DNA of 64,000 bases from Ottelia alismoides. Its lineage: Eukaryota > Streptophyta > Magnoliopsida > Alismatales > Hydrocharitaceae. The position numbers and the translations under genes were made by a program. Of this stretch, positions 46,890-59,960 are shown piece by piece; the first letter of the stretch is position 1; every line of letters begins with the position of its first letter. The notes under the pieces are model-generated. The model made no database searches and had not been told where the DNA came from. It saw only the letters and a program-made list of their open reading frames with translations. The stretch lies in the NCBI GenBank assembly GCA_037367405.1, contig JAZKJV010001875.1, positions 186,001-250,000 of the forward strand, given 5' to 3'.

Positions 46890-48178
46890 AGGGTTTCATT
46901 TTTTCGAAGGGGGGAAAGCTGATTCTCTTGAAACATGTCCTCTCAGCTATCCCTATTTTCTTCTTCTCTACTAGATTGATGCCAGTAGGAACACACAAGA
47001 AGCTGGAAGCGATGATGAAGAGATTCTTCTGGTCAGATGGAAAGCAGCAAAGAACTGGGGTGCATTTGGTTGGTTGGGAGGAGATGACGCGCCCACAAAA
47101 TGAAGGTGGCTTAGGGATTCGGGATATGGCTTGTATGAATAAGGCACTCCTGGCAAAATGGATAGTTTGTATTTGGGGAGATTCGGATAGCTTGGCAGCC
47201 ACACTACTACGCGAGATCTATGGAGTCCGAGGCGTACTTGAAGTTGGAAGAACTAGGTTTCAATCTCCTCCGTGGTGTGGTGTACGCGAAGTCTTACCTT
47301 TGTTGGCTCCGAAGTTACGATCGAAGATCGGCAATGGGGAAGTTTTCCATTTCTGGAGAGACGATTGGACAGGGGATGGGACACTTTGCAGCAGGTTCCC
47401 AAGGTTGTTTGCTCTTGCATCTATGAAGGAATGTTCTGTAGCTCAGGCGGGGGCTTCAGGGATGTGGGATCCGCAGTTTAGGTCAGTACTCTCTTCTTAC
47501 CGTTTGGATGATTTAGACAGGATGCAGTCTGAGCTGCCCACGCCAGATTGTCTTATAGAAGGTAGAGACCATTTTCAATGGGATGGTGGCAGATTCTCGA
47601 CAAAGAAGGCATATAAGGAATTCAGGGAGACTACAGTGGACGTGGATTATGACCTTTGCCAAGATATGAAGATCATATGGGCTAGTAAGATTCTGTGCAG
47701 AGTTAAGGTCTTCCTTTGGTGCTTGAGGAGGGGCAGATTGTGTGACAAAGCAAGAAGGGGAAGGCTCTTTGGCATTGAGGACACTCAGTGTGACAGATGT
47801 AGAGAACAAATTGAGGATTCTGATCATTTGTTCTTCAGGTGCCCAACATCAGAACAGTTATGGCAGGAGGTAGGGGTAACTTGGGTGTCGACTGGAAGTG
47901 CAGTGGATTTCTGGAGATCAGTGAGATCGGTAGGGGGAAACTCAACAGATGATTGCACCCTACCTTTTGCACTCCTTTGGGCTATTTGGAGCGGAAGGAA
48001 TGATGTCATTTTCAAAAATCAGGGGTTTTATCCGGAAAATGTACTCGCTCATTGTAACTCTCTGTCTCACTTCTGGACCTCCAGATAGTGTACTCTCTCT
48101 CGTTTTTAAGTAATAAATTTTCTTCCTGCGGTGAATCCCAACTCAGGATGTCACCCTAGCATTTTTTCAAAAAAAAAC
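46890..48178 (+). mobile_element. 5'-truncated L1-type LINE (ORF2 C-terminal part)
   Basis: Open frame from about 46890 to the stop at 48086-48088. It begins GGKLILLKHVLSAIPIF (C-terminal RT/thumb region of plant LINE ORF2), then FSTKKAYKEF and a zf-RVT type domain (ILCRVKVFLWCLRRGRL ... CDRCREQIEDSDHLFFRCP). It ends in a short 3' region and an A run (48169-48177), as expected for target-primed insertion with 5' truncation. The frame has no stop, so the insertion may be fairly recent, but it lacks the endonuclease and RT catalytic core and cannot move itself. No clear target duplication identified. Confidence 0.85.
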
Positions 48179-48600
48179 TATATATAGTAAAAAAATTTAA
48201 AATAAAATGTTTTTGTATTTTTTATATTTTCTCTATTTTTGTGTTTTTCTTATTTTTTTGCTAATATTTAGGTATTTTTAATTGATTTAGAATGTCAAAA
48301 TGATGACATAATAATAGGCTTGATTTTTTGGGGTTTAAAAAATAGATTAATTTTTCATAAATAGCCAAAAGTATTTTTAATATATAATATGTCATAGAAA
48401 TAAAAATAAAAAATAGAAATAAATATTTTTATATTTTTTATATAATTTTTATTGATTTTTATGTGCTTTTATGGGTTTTCAACTTTAGTGTTTTTCCTTT
48501 ATATCTGTTTTGTTATTGTTGGTCTAAAGTTATATTAGATAGAAATATATGATACATATTTTTTAGAATTTTTAAATAAAGTTTGATCATTTTCTTGAGA
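48179..48600. other. AT-rich DNA, probably continuation of the LTR relic
   Basis: Low-complexity A/T runs like the AT-rich part of the other LTRs, with no genes. It may be the other half of the minus-orientation LTR relic split by the LINE. No LTR terminus is seen. Confidence 0.3.
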
Positions 48601-49640
48601 GGAACAATGCGACTCATCTTGAGAGTTGTTTCTCATTAGTATTTTTTATTTTCTTGGCGAGAGATATCTTAGGGCAGTTGCCCATTTTTCTATTTTAGTA
48701 GAAGAATGGGTCCTTTGAGGGAATTATGATTTGTACATGAACTTTGGATATTCACTTCTTCAAGGATCTATTTCTCCAGCTGGTGCCGGTGGACCCTCAT
48801 CGAGATTTTCAGTTTTTTTGCATCACTTTTTCTTTGTTTCTCATGATTTCATGGAACCTATGGTGCATGCTAGTTTGATTAGACGGTTAATATAGAACTA
48901 CTACCATACTTTGGCATAATTTCATACGATTTGAAAACCAATAAATTCTTACATTAGAACTATCTGCCTAGAGTATTTTCATTGTATTTTGCATGCATTA
49001 TAATTATATTTAAAATTCTACGTGGATCACTTGCATGTAGAGTGTTGGAGACAGGTATGATCTCTATCTTCACATGCATCATGTTTTCTTGTCGCATTCT
49101 TTGATTCTCCCCTTGTATGAAACATTTTTCACTAACAAAGGAAAACCGCACTCCCATTAATTTTGTTGAAAAATATCGAAAAAAGTGAAACCATAAAATA
49201 AGAAATTCTTTTGTAATTTTAACCAAAAATAAAAATAATTAGACTTAATTGCATTGGGAGAGAAATCCCCTCATTGTTACATATACACTTCACAAATGAG
49301 ATGTGAGTACGTAAATGCTAAGGATTAGAGTCCGAAATCCTGGATTTGTACCCGAAGTCTTCAGGTACTAACCCTTACCACTTGGGAGCTACAAGCACTT
49401 GCCTTCAACCATAGCAATCGATTTGGTGTGCTTCACTTTACACCTCTTTGAGCATGATATAACCCGATAGCCTGGGTAGATGACCTGTTGATTGGGGGGT
49501 GTAAAGATGTTTGTTGGGTGACATGGAGACTCATTTTTATGCTTGTGTAACATAACTATTTAATCACTGAACTTTAAAATTGTATGGATTAACGATCGAA
49601 CTCTTACAACCATTTTGACAAAAACTAAACCAGTAACATG
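48601..49640 (+). other. Athila-type leader relic
   Basis: Matches the untranslated leaders of Y and O in order: gctggtgccggtggaccctc near 48779 (gagcaccggtgtgctcgggg in Y), ctacgtggatcacttgcatg near 49019, cacatgcatcatg near 49072, gagagaaatcccctcattgt near 49258, tacaagcacttgcctt near 49389, aactttaaaattg ... gattaacgatcgaac near 49569. The gag that should follow is missing. No primer site was found at its left edge. Confidence 0.6.
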
Positions 49641-49812
49641 TACAAATAATATAAAAATATACAAAAAAATTTGCAAAATATTCTTACAAATATTCAACAA
49701 AGATATCCATACCCCATTAGTTTAATGTACGCACTAGTTAAAGTACGAGCTATGGGAAAAAGTATATATGTAATATGTACATAATCAAAGAATATATGTA
49801 CACAATTGGATG

Positions 49813-49853
<41 letters not shown>

Positions 49854-49861
49854 AAGTATTA
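49641..49861 (-). other. Inverted fragment of an Athila-type 3' region
   Basis: aaagtacgagctatgggaaa followed by aagtatatatg near 49741-49772 is the reverse complement of the segment after the hairpin array in Y (catatatactttagcc then ataactcgtacttt, near 32425-32453). It directly follows the plus-orientation leader relic, so an inversion or a second element lies here. It contains the AT microsatellite. Confidence 0.45.
49815..49850. repeat. (AT)18 microsatellite
   Basis: Eighteen uninterrupted AT units. Likely polymorphic in length and palindromic; it lies near the inversion junction. Confidence 0.9.
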
Positions 49862-52426
49862 TGTATAAACTAGTCAAAGTACCGCTTTTGGCCTTATCCC
49901 TTCAAAGTCGTTGGATCTCAATGATCCAACAGTCCCTAATGTGTCGTCTTCCTTTGCCCTTCACCTCTCTCCCACAATCTCTAGTGCAACAGCCTCCATA
50001 TCCCTTTTCTCACTTCGCTTCATGCATCCTCACACCAATTTTAGATGATCCGTAGTTGCCCCTGTTGTCCCTCTTTTTTTTCCAACCGTTAATTCTCATC
50101 CATCCACTCACAAACAACTCTTCCCACTATCTAGAACCATATCTCTACTCATTGTTCACCTACATATCATCAATGTGCCAAAGTTGACCCACCTTCACAT
50201 GAGAGATACCCAAGCCCCCTTAGACCTCCAACTCACAACTGAGGACCCCCAAGACGAGCAACGAATGGGTTTCTTCTCCAGTGAGATCTGAAGGACTTCC
50301 TCCACCACTATAACTCCCACTCCATAGTACTACTCGAGCTCATGAATCGTCGCGCCTCCGAGTGATGACCCAGAGCATCACAACTCTATCCCAGGAACCC
50401 TCTCCACCACTCCAACATCTTTATTACTTTTCCAAGTAACTCGATCTTTCCCCTTTTTCTTTTTCTCCATTTTTATTCGCTTCACACATGCACGCTCTAA
50501 CCTCGATCCTCACCATCCCTTTAGGGCATCACCTCGCCTTCTCCATACCTTTAGCCACCGTGCTCTGCCTTACTCCTTGCACGAGAGCAATAACACTAGG
50601 TCCTCCACATCTTTATGCCTCATAGAACTTCAATACATCCTTATCATCCCCCATTCACTACCATAATCTCATTGATCTGACGAAGTGAAGTAGCTCTAGT
50701 CTCTAGATCTACCTCCAACATGTCTGCAATGCTACGCCTCGTCAACAACTACAAGAGACACGCCTCCCCACACCAACCTTTGCCAGCACCTCCTCGATGT
50801 GCCAGGAGTCCTCGATGTGAAGGACAACACTGAAGAAGCTTCCAGGAGCTTATCAGAGCTCTGCTTTCTATTATCCACTTGCAAAGGAGGCTAAAGTAGC
50901 AATTACCATTGCATGAGGCCCAACCATGATCCATGATCCACAACATGAGTCTTTGCCAGTGGTAGATACCATATGATGACCCCGTAGGAGGAGATTACGT
51001 ATGTCCAATCGTGCTCCGATATGGGTGCTTGGATCTCCTTGATTCAATGGTTGAGATGCTCACTTTGAGCCACCCACTGCACCATCAGTCTTAGAGTTAA
51101 TGAGCCTAGCCCAAGGCATTCCTACCATCCACCTGGACCAAGACTCAAACCCTAAATTAAGCACCACCTGAGCCTCACTATCACGTGTGCCCTGCACGTG
51201 AGAGGGAAAATTGCAGCGTCGACTCTAAAACTTTCAGATTTTGCACTTTGGTCTAGACATGTGTCCATCACATGTAGCGCATGGATATTTGCATCCAAGC
51301 CCCGATGGGTTTCCATAATTGCAAATCAATCCCCATACGCTTGGAAAATATCAAAGAAGACCTTGTAGATTATTTTATTTGCATTGTTTGCACTTTTATG
51401 TAGTGTTTAATTCATTTTAATCATGTTTTATAGAAAAACCCTTAGACTATATTGGGAATATCTTAAGCATATGAACTCTAATAAATTGAATGGAATTAGC
51501 TTGGTTTTAAATCTCTTTTAATTATCTTTATGATGGCATGTTACCTCTATGAGATGATTTGTAGACAATTATTTAATAGTCAGATAAGTGTTCTGATTGT
51601 TAACTCATATTAAATGTAATAATTAGCACCTAAGTCCAAAGTTTGCAATTAAGTGGGCCCTTGAATCCCTGTTTAACATAGAAATTTTATTAGGAAATTA
51701 AGAATCTGATTTAGGGACATTAGTTTCCTGATTAGTTACCATTTAGGATTAAAGAACTTAGGGCTTGAGATTTAAGGAGTATCTTAACATTTAAATTGGA
51801 GCATAACAATTATACTTAATGTGAGACTAATTTCTAACATGAGAGATTGATCATTATAACATTAGTTCAGTGGCATTGTTTCTTGCTTGTGATCATTTGC
51901 GCATTATCATCATAATTGCACTCTTCATTTTGTTACATCTTAATATGCATAAAAACAACCATAAAAAATCTTGCATGAGTTCACCATAATCATAATAACA
52001 CCATCTTAGATAAGCCTTGAGTTTGACCCTAGACTTAGCCAGGTTAAAAATCAATCCCTACTTCCTCACACATGTTAGTGTGGTTCTGAGTAGTTCTTTG
52101 TTCCCTGACTATGACACATTATCACATTATTAACATAATGGAATAATGTACTATAATATGTAGTTATTATCACATTATTAAAATATGTAGGTGAATAATG
52201 AGCGGATGCATGGTTTCGAGCAAGTGGAGAGAGTTGTGTGTGCGTGGAGGACTGGGACCAAATGGTTGGCGAAGGAGACGAACAATGTGAGAAACTACTG
52301 GTCATGTTAGATAGGCATGAGAATGCGTAGAAGTTTAGGGAGAAATGGGAGACAAAGGGTGTCACACTAGATATCATGGGAGAGAGGTCAAGGGCGGAGC
52401 CAAAGGAGTGTTTGCACCGATAGCAT
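49862..52426 (+). repeat. Decayed Athila-type LTR fragment (A), start missing
   Basis: Follows the plan of the intact LTRs without the first kilobase: a C-rich block (49900-50950), then tcacgtgtgccctgcacgtg near 51180 and repeated 'tttgca...cccc' phrases as in 22550-22920, then tgaccctagac followed by ccaggttaaaaatc near 52027, matching gttcgaccctgggagctata then ccaggttaaatcc. No gene is recognised. A 145-codon minus-strand frame at 52075-52512 spans the junction with the next LTR and is rejected. Confidence 0.5.
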
Positions 52427-53388
52427 TGAGGAATCCATGATTCATTAACATTCTTAATGCATTTTGTCTTAAAAACCTTAACATATACATGTAAATATCC
52501 ATTAATTTCCATTTCTTAACAAAACTTCATTCATGAATAAAAATGTCATTTTATGCCTTAAAAACATGTAAGAGAATAAAGAGAAAAAATAAAAAGAAGG
52601 TAGACTGTATATATGTACAGTATGACTATGAAATATAAATATATATAAAAGATATATTTATATAACTAACCCCCAAGATAAAGTCATCATGAATGTCGAC
52701 AAACAAATTAGTAGGGATAGATTAGAAGAAAACCATAAAAAGAATTATTTATTCGCTTTACAAGTCATTCATTATTTATATAATAAACACCCAAACTTCA
52801 ATGATTTTAATTAATTCATTTGTACATATTTTTCATCGAATTCTTCTCTTATTTATTTCTAAAAATATATCAAAATATAAAAATAAATTAAAAATATTAT
52901 CTTGTATATGTGACAATAAATTCAACTTTTAAATTTTCAATTTCTCAACTTCCGAACATCATAACTTCTTCATACAAACTCCAATTTCAATCTACTCACC
53001 TTTAAAGTTCATAAAATAATATTCTCTAATTAATAAAGATACTTTCACTAAAGTCAAAGTCCGTTTGAAAAAAGTTGATTTTGGGACATAATAACAACTG
53101 AGTTTCTGGGCCATTTATTTTATTCAAAAGATATTATTTATAGTTTTAGTGATTTAATTATTTTATTTTTTTGATCTTGTATTTTACCCATAACTTATTT
53201 CAGAATTTTTAGACAATACTTAATATTTTAAATAAATCCAAAACCCTATTTTATATATGAATTTGAACTGCAATACATATATCTATATTTATTTATATAT
53301 CTAAATTAATTTATTAAAATCCATAAAAATTCACATACATTTTATTTATTATCTTAATAACTAATAAAATATAAAAATGACATGTTAT
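52427..53388 (+). repeat. LTR fragment B (5' part), interrupted by LTR C
   Basis: Starts tgaggaatccatgattcatt and then follows the AT-rich first kilobase of the O-type LTR (compare 18043 onward). It is cut at 53388 by the TG start of LTR C. The remainder would lie beyond the window. Confidence 0.55.
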
Positions 53389-56167
53389 TGATGATTCTCC
53401 ATTTTAACGTATTTATTCTTTCATTTTGGCCTTAAAACCATAGCTAAATGCATGTATATATAATTATTTTATCAAAATAAGAACTTCATATTTGTACAAA
53501 ATATTGTACTAATTATTATATAAATTACATTATGTAAAGAAAAAATTGAATAATAAAAAAAAGAAAAAGAATAAAGTGTCAAATGTATTTTATGACCCTA
53601 AACTCCAAGACCAAATAAAGAATAGATTTGGTCGACAAGGAATAAATTAAGGGGAGATAATGGCCAAAAAGATAATAAAATTACCATTTATTTTATTCGT
53701 AAATGATTCATTTTTGGGACCCACTTTATTCTTTAATATTTATACCTCAAATCCAGAAACTTTGTACATGAAAGTTATAGATAAAAATAAATAGAAAATA
53801 CAAAATTTATTTCAAGTAAAAATAATATACAGTATACATTTTGTACTCAGAAAAAAAGACAAAACCCAAAATTCCAAAACCCCCATATATTTTCAATAAA
53901 AACTCTAAATATATCAAAATCACTTTTAATTGTATATAACTTTTAATAAGCTATTTAATAAAGGCAGTTTCACTTAATTTGGATTTAAGTTTTGAAAGTT
54001 AGGTTTTGGACCCCTATTAGATAGTTTACCTGAATAAAATATTCATTTTATTTATTATTTTAATATTTATAATTTTATATTTCTATAATATTTAAATATT
54101 ATTTATAATATATACATATTTGGAATGAAATAAAACCATTATAAAAACATAAAATATGGACCTTTTTTGGAAAAAAATATTTTTAAATTTTTAGGTATTT
54201 TCTAAGTCAAATAAGGGAAAAAAGAGCTCATTTTTATTTTTTAATAAAAAGAAAATGTGTATAAGTATAAATAAATATATAGATGAAGTACCTATACTTA
54301 TACCTATATAAAATGTTTCACTATTTATTTAAGTGTACAAATAACATCAGAAAAATACAATAAAACTATAATTGTATTCATAAAAATAAGTTATAAATAT
54401 AGAAAATATGTAAATAAAATAATCAAATAAAAATGCAAAAAAAAAATAAAATATACAAAACATAGGTTAATATACTTATAGATGTACTTGTAAATAGTAA
54501 CTTGTAATAGGTTAACTAAAAAAATAAATATAAATCATATTAAAATACTACATATAATAATAAACATTTATTATGTTTTAAATTTTTCGAAAATAAAAAC
54601 TTGGTATTCTTCATTCAATTATTTTTGAATAAAGACCCCACTTTTGTCCTTGGCGACCTAGGAGAACCAATCAGGATACGACGAGTGTTGACCCAAGTCA
54701 GCTATCCTTCCTCGCCTCTGGCCCCTATCAGAACCTCGAGTACCCCATATTCTCCACCTCTACCCGAATGAATTGCCTCAAGTCCTTCATGAAATCTCTT
54801 CCCATCACAATCAGCATCCATGCCTACTCATTAGATTCATCTGATCTTCATCGAGCCTCTCAATGATCTAGATTGAAAAGCACCCAAAATCTTATCTATA
54901 AATAAAACCCAAATTCTTTACATCCCATGTTGACCCCTCTTCAAGCTTTGTAATCCCTCCAGCACTACGTGTATGAGTTCTCCGATGATAGAGGAAGGTC
55001 CCTCGAGTTTGGAGCAGTATAGGAGGAGGAGAGGAGGTCCAGGCGGTGATCTGGTGGCATCCTGCTCCATGGCTTCCCAATAAGGTAAGAGTTATGCAAT
55101 TTTACTTTCTAGGGTAGATTTTGATTCCGTCCTTCCATTACTGCATTTAGTTCAGTCTTTAGATCGTAGGATTACTTGTAATTCCATTAATGAGTTCACC
55201 ATTAGGGCTCCGACCACTTCACCGTGATTCAACCAGTCCCGACCTCGCCTGATTGCCTCATCATCTTTCCCTTACAATGCTTCATCTATCTGACCCCCTT
55301 GCACCCTTCGAGCCCCCCTGTATCGAAGGATCGGTGCACCCTCCATTTCCTATTACTGGAGCACCTCCACTCACCCAACCGCGAACTTCACCAATAACGA
55401 CCCGGACTTGACCAACCTTACTTTGCGAAGCTTCCCATATATTTTGCAGGTCTGAAGGGCCATGTTTGAGGGGTCTCCGAGGTACTCAAACATTCCCAAG
55501 TATCCCAGCTATCCATGACCCCATCGATGGGGCCTAGATCCAATTTACGGGTCTCCCAGCTGCGGATCTTCATGATGAAGCATTTCCACATCTCAACAGT
55601 AAGCGAGGTGGTCTGGAGCGCCAAATCCGAACAATCAAAGGAGTTGAGGAGCTACATTCTTCTCAGTTCATCCATCGAGCTACACCGTAGTCCAATCAAG
55701 AGTCGTGCTCCAGATGCAGTAGATGGTATCCGATCAAGTGAAGCCACGATCGTCCGATCTCATCCCGAGATCTAATCCTACTTGTCATCATCAACCGTCA
55801 TCATGCATTGTGGAGCTGCCACGTGTCCAAGTAAAGTCATCTCAACCGTCGACCCATGTGGAAAATAGGGGTAATTTGCACCAGACACCTACCGACTTTT
55901 GTTATTTCTTTTTAGTATTTAGAATATAGTTTGAAGTGTAAATAAAATTGTAAAATTTACATTGATCCCCTTATTATTTTCGGATGTTGCGTTCATGTCC
56001 ACATTATCTCAACTCATGTGACTTGCCACGTGAGTTGGGTATTTTACAGCTATAACCCCTCAATTTTGTATATTTATTTTTAATACAAAAAATTGTATAT
56101 TCAGTGTTAACATTTTTAGACAAATTGTAAATAGGGCATGCAATTTTTGTATATTTGCATTTATGCC
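53389..56167 (+). repeat. LTR fragment C, interrupted by LTR D
   Basis: Starts tgatgattctccattt then tattctttcattttggcc. It has a TATA box (tataaata, 54897-54904) followed by a GC-richer block with ttttgcaggtctgaagggcc near 55442 (as ttttgcaggtccaaaggg in Y), then cacgtgagttgggtattt near 56028. It stops abruptly at 56167 where LTR D begins; GTTAT (53384-53388) would be its left target copy. Frames of 62-86 codons are not conserved. Confidence 0.65.
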
Positions 56168-59100
56168 TGATGAATCTCCATTTCATCACCTTTATTCTAT
56201 CATTTTGGCCTTAAAAAACCCCAGCAAATGCATGAAAATAGCATCAATTTGTTCATAATAGCATCTATTATTTATTGTATTAAATGTACATAGAATAAGG
56301 TTTTTAATGCCAAAATTATAGAATAAAGGAAAGAAAAGAAAAAGGAATAAAATATTGCAAATATTTTATGACCCGAACACCGAGACCAAGGCCAGCATGG
56401 AATTGGTCGACAAGGAATAAAGTAGGGGGAGATAAGGGCCAGTATACAATAAACACCTTATTTCTTTATTCATTTATCTATGCATTTTTGACACCTATTT
56501 TGTATATAATTATTCATTCATCAATTTAAAATCTTTTGTACATGAAAGTTGTAGACAATAATGTAAATAAAAATACAAAATTGAGTTTGTGTAAAAATAA
56601 TACTCAGAGTACATTTTATACACAAAATAAAAAGCAAGAATCTCAACTTCACAGACCCATATCTTGCAAATAAAAACTCCAAATCACCCAAACTCACCTT
56701 TAATTGTATATAACATCCCATGAACTATTTTATAAAATCAGTTTCATAATTTTTGGAATCCATCTGTGGAAGTTAGGTTTTTAGCTCCCCTTGCATATAG
56801 TACTGATTAAAATATTCATTTTATTCAATATTTATTATTTATATAAATTTATATTTTTAGAATTTTGTAAATAATGTATATAATACATGTACATACTGAA
56901 ATTAAAAGAAAACCAAAAATAACTTGTGAAATAAAATAAGTCTATGTATCACATAGGCAAAACACCTATAAAATAAGTATGTACATAAATAAAAGGGGAT
57001 TTTAATTCTTTTATTCTTTATTCATCTATATTTTTTATGATGTTGTAAATATTATATAAAACTTATTAATACAAATCCAAAATAAAAACAAATAAAATAC
57101 ATTAAATAAATAAAATATATATAATTCATAGGTAAAATACCTATAAGTATACTTACATATACATATACACATTTATTTAAAAATGTAAATAAACTCTTAA
57201 AATGAAATAAAAATATATTTATACTCACAAAAAGAAATTATAAATTTATAAAATAATACAATAAAATAATAAAATAAAATAAACAAATTAAAAATAAAAT
57301 ATACAAAAATACATGTAAATACATACATATCCACATTATTAAAATAAAATCGTAATAAAATACCTCAAAAAATAAATAAAAATCATAAATAAATACTACA
57401 TGAAATAATACACATTTTTTATTTTATAAGCAAAAATTAATGAAATCATTTACTAATTTAAATAATTTATTCTTTAATCTTCCAGCCTGTTTTGTCCTCT
57501 AGTGGCCTCCGTGGACCAATGGCAGGCCACCATTAGTTGACCGCAGGTCAACTCCTTGGACCTAGACCTGCGGCTCTGACAGATCACGAGAGCCCCCACT
57601 TCCCCGATTTTTCACGCCAATTTTGTAGCTCGAGATCGATGGGACCCTTCATGAAAAGTGTTCCTTGTACATCCATGACCCACGCCCTATCCCATGCTTC
57701 CTTGTACATAGCCTCGATTCATCGATATTCGCAACAATAAGGGTGCCCCAGCCTGTTTATAAATAAACCACCTCCGCCTTCCTCCAAATTTTGGTCAATT
57801 TTCCTTCGTTCTCAGTCCCCACCTTCGGTCTAGCGTGCTCCTCCGTGACAGGGAGAAGCTCCTAGAGGGCTTGAGCGGGCTGGAGCGGCGGAGGTTGCAC
57901 CCACGGCCACCAACTCCGGCGGTCCTGCTCCTTGGCCTCCCCGGCCAAGTCGAGCTGCGCACTTTATTTTTCTTAGGTAATTTTTATTCCCGTCGTTTTA
58001 TTTCTGTATTTAAATTAGCACTTAGCTCGTAGGTGTAGCGTAACCAAGCCGACCCATAGTTCACCGGAGCTCTCCTCCGGCGAACACCTCCACCCGCCTC
58101 TTCGTGCTGATGCAGCTTCATCTTGGGCCGAGGAATTCCCCTCGAGCCGTGTGAGTATTTTTCTGCAGGTTAGGTGCGTCGATAAGCACCAGGAGTCGCT
58201 ATCAGAGTTCATCGGAGACACCTGGAGCCCCTTGACTTCTTCGACGTCAAGGAGGTGCTCCAGTGCCCCTCCGTCCGATCAGAAACCTCCAGCAGCGAGA
58301 GCCACCTGCCAGGAAGCCAGTGGGAGCCTCAGAAGCCTCGAAGGACACTGGAGAAGCGAGCTCGAAGGCGGGGAAGTTCGGCCATCCCGGCCTTCTTCCC
58401 TGTTCTTTCACCTTGCCTCGCCGCCGTCGGATGGAGGAGGTCTCCCCAGGTCGAAGCACAACCGTTGGATCTGCCCGCGCCTTAGCCGTAGGATCACGCT
58501 AGATAATCTAATCTCCACCGTGGATCCGTGAAGCGGTATCGACCGCTGGATATGCGACGCGTGGCAAGTGAATCAATCCGAGCCGTTCGCCCGCGCGCAC
58601 TTTGGGGGTAATTTGCATATTCAACCCCCACTTTTATTGTATTTAATTTTTAATATTGTAAATTAAATAGCAAGTTGTAAATAAATTGTATATTTTGCAG
58701 AAAGGACCCTAGGTTTATTAGATTTGCATTTAGGTCCTTCCGCGCCTCACGTGCAGTCCCACGTGAGGCGCGTGAAAATTGCATGTAAGCCCTGACAGGT
58801 TTGTCTATTTGGTTTTAGTCCTGAAAATTGCAGAATACGTTATAATACTTTGGTGTTTTTGCACTGTAACCCTCTGAACTTATTTTATTTGCAACAATGC
58901 CCCTGCCAATTAGGATTAATGTTAAATATTTTAAATACCTATGTGGCTTCTAAAAACTCACAAAAATTAGGATTAATGTTTCATGTGATGCACTTGCACG
59001 TCCATATTTTATTTCACAATTTTGCCATTTTTCCTAATTATTAAAAATGAAAAAGAAGCCCTTTTGCACTGTTTAAATTAGAAAATAAAAAAATTAGAAA

Positions 59101-59939
59101 ATGTTTTTCAAAAATTCCAAAAATATTATATATGGTATATTTATTTATATATTGAGTCCAGAAATTGAAAACCCAAAAAAATAGAAAAAGAAAATATAAA
59201 AATATCAAGAAGCTCCAAAATCCTAAAAAAATATAAAAACCCTTCAAAAATACCAAAAATATGTTTTCCTATTTTATAATTATCTATATATCATTATTTA
59301 TGTATTAAAATTAATTTGGGTTAATTTTGACACTTATTCTATAATTTTAAAATCCAAATTAATTTCGGCCTATTTAATTAGTCCCATATTAGGGACATTT
59401 TTGGAATTAAAAACAACATAAAAATTAGAAAAATATAAAAAGCCTAAAAAATATATATTATACTTAATATATTGAGTATATATATATCTATGTCTATGTA
59501 TCCTTATACTACATCCCTCTCTCTTCTTATATGTTTATTTCTTTATATTTATATATATTATATCATTAAAAATAAAAAAAATTAATTAAAAATTACAAAA
59601 TATAAAAACAAAATAAAAATTATAAAAACTAAAAATAAAAAAAATTATAAAAACCCAAAAACCCACTAAAATAATAAATGGACATGAACAAAGGATTGAA
59701 TAATTACACAACACACATACACTCCCTTCGCCTCCCAGTGTTCGACCTCTACTTGTGCTTACACCTATACACATTTCATGTAGAGTTATAATAAATTTTA
59801 ACTCCACATTTTTGGATATTCATTGCATATTTATTGTGGGTTAATTGTTGATCGATCTGGGGATCTTCAAGAGGTCAATTCAGCGACTGGATGTCTCGCC
59901 CTGTGAGATATCTAGACCTCGACAAATCTGCGCTCATCA
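56168..59939 (+). repeat. LTR D, complete 5' LTR of an Athila-type element
   Basis: 3,772 bp, starts TGATGAATCTCCATTTCATC, ends CGCTCATCA, followed by a perfect tRNA-Asp primer site, so it is a 5' LTR. TATA box tttataaata at 57756-57765 precedes caaaccacctccgcc-type sequence; the paired cacgtg stretch is at 58748-58770 and the U5 block gtgttcgacctctac at 59739. It is related to the solo LTR at 6077. ATGCC (56163-56167) is the presumed left target copy. The many frames in the GC-rich block (57835-58531, both strands) are overlapping and not believed. Confidence 0.85.
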
Positions 59940-59941
59940 AA

Positions 59942-59959
59942 TGGCGCCGTTGCCGGGGA
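59942..59959 (+). other. Primer-binding site, tRNA-Asp (element D)
   Basis: TGGCGCCGTTGCCGGGGA, intact, two bases after LTR D. The next base but one is already the start of another LTR (59961), so element D was interrupted immediately after its primer site. Confidence 0.9.
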
Positions 59960-59960
59960 G

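Noticed and set aside
49815..49850. AT run as a possible origin or matrix-attachment site
   Set aside because: A simple (AT)18 microsatellite; no supporting context.
52075..52512. 145-codon minus-strand ORF
   Set aside because: Spans the junction of two LTR relics and resembles no protein.
57835..58531. Several overlapping ORFs in LTR D as a possible captured host gene
   Set aside because: They sit just downstream of the LTR TATA box in the GC-rich block present in all LTRs of the group and are not frame-conserved.
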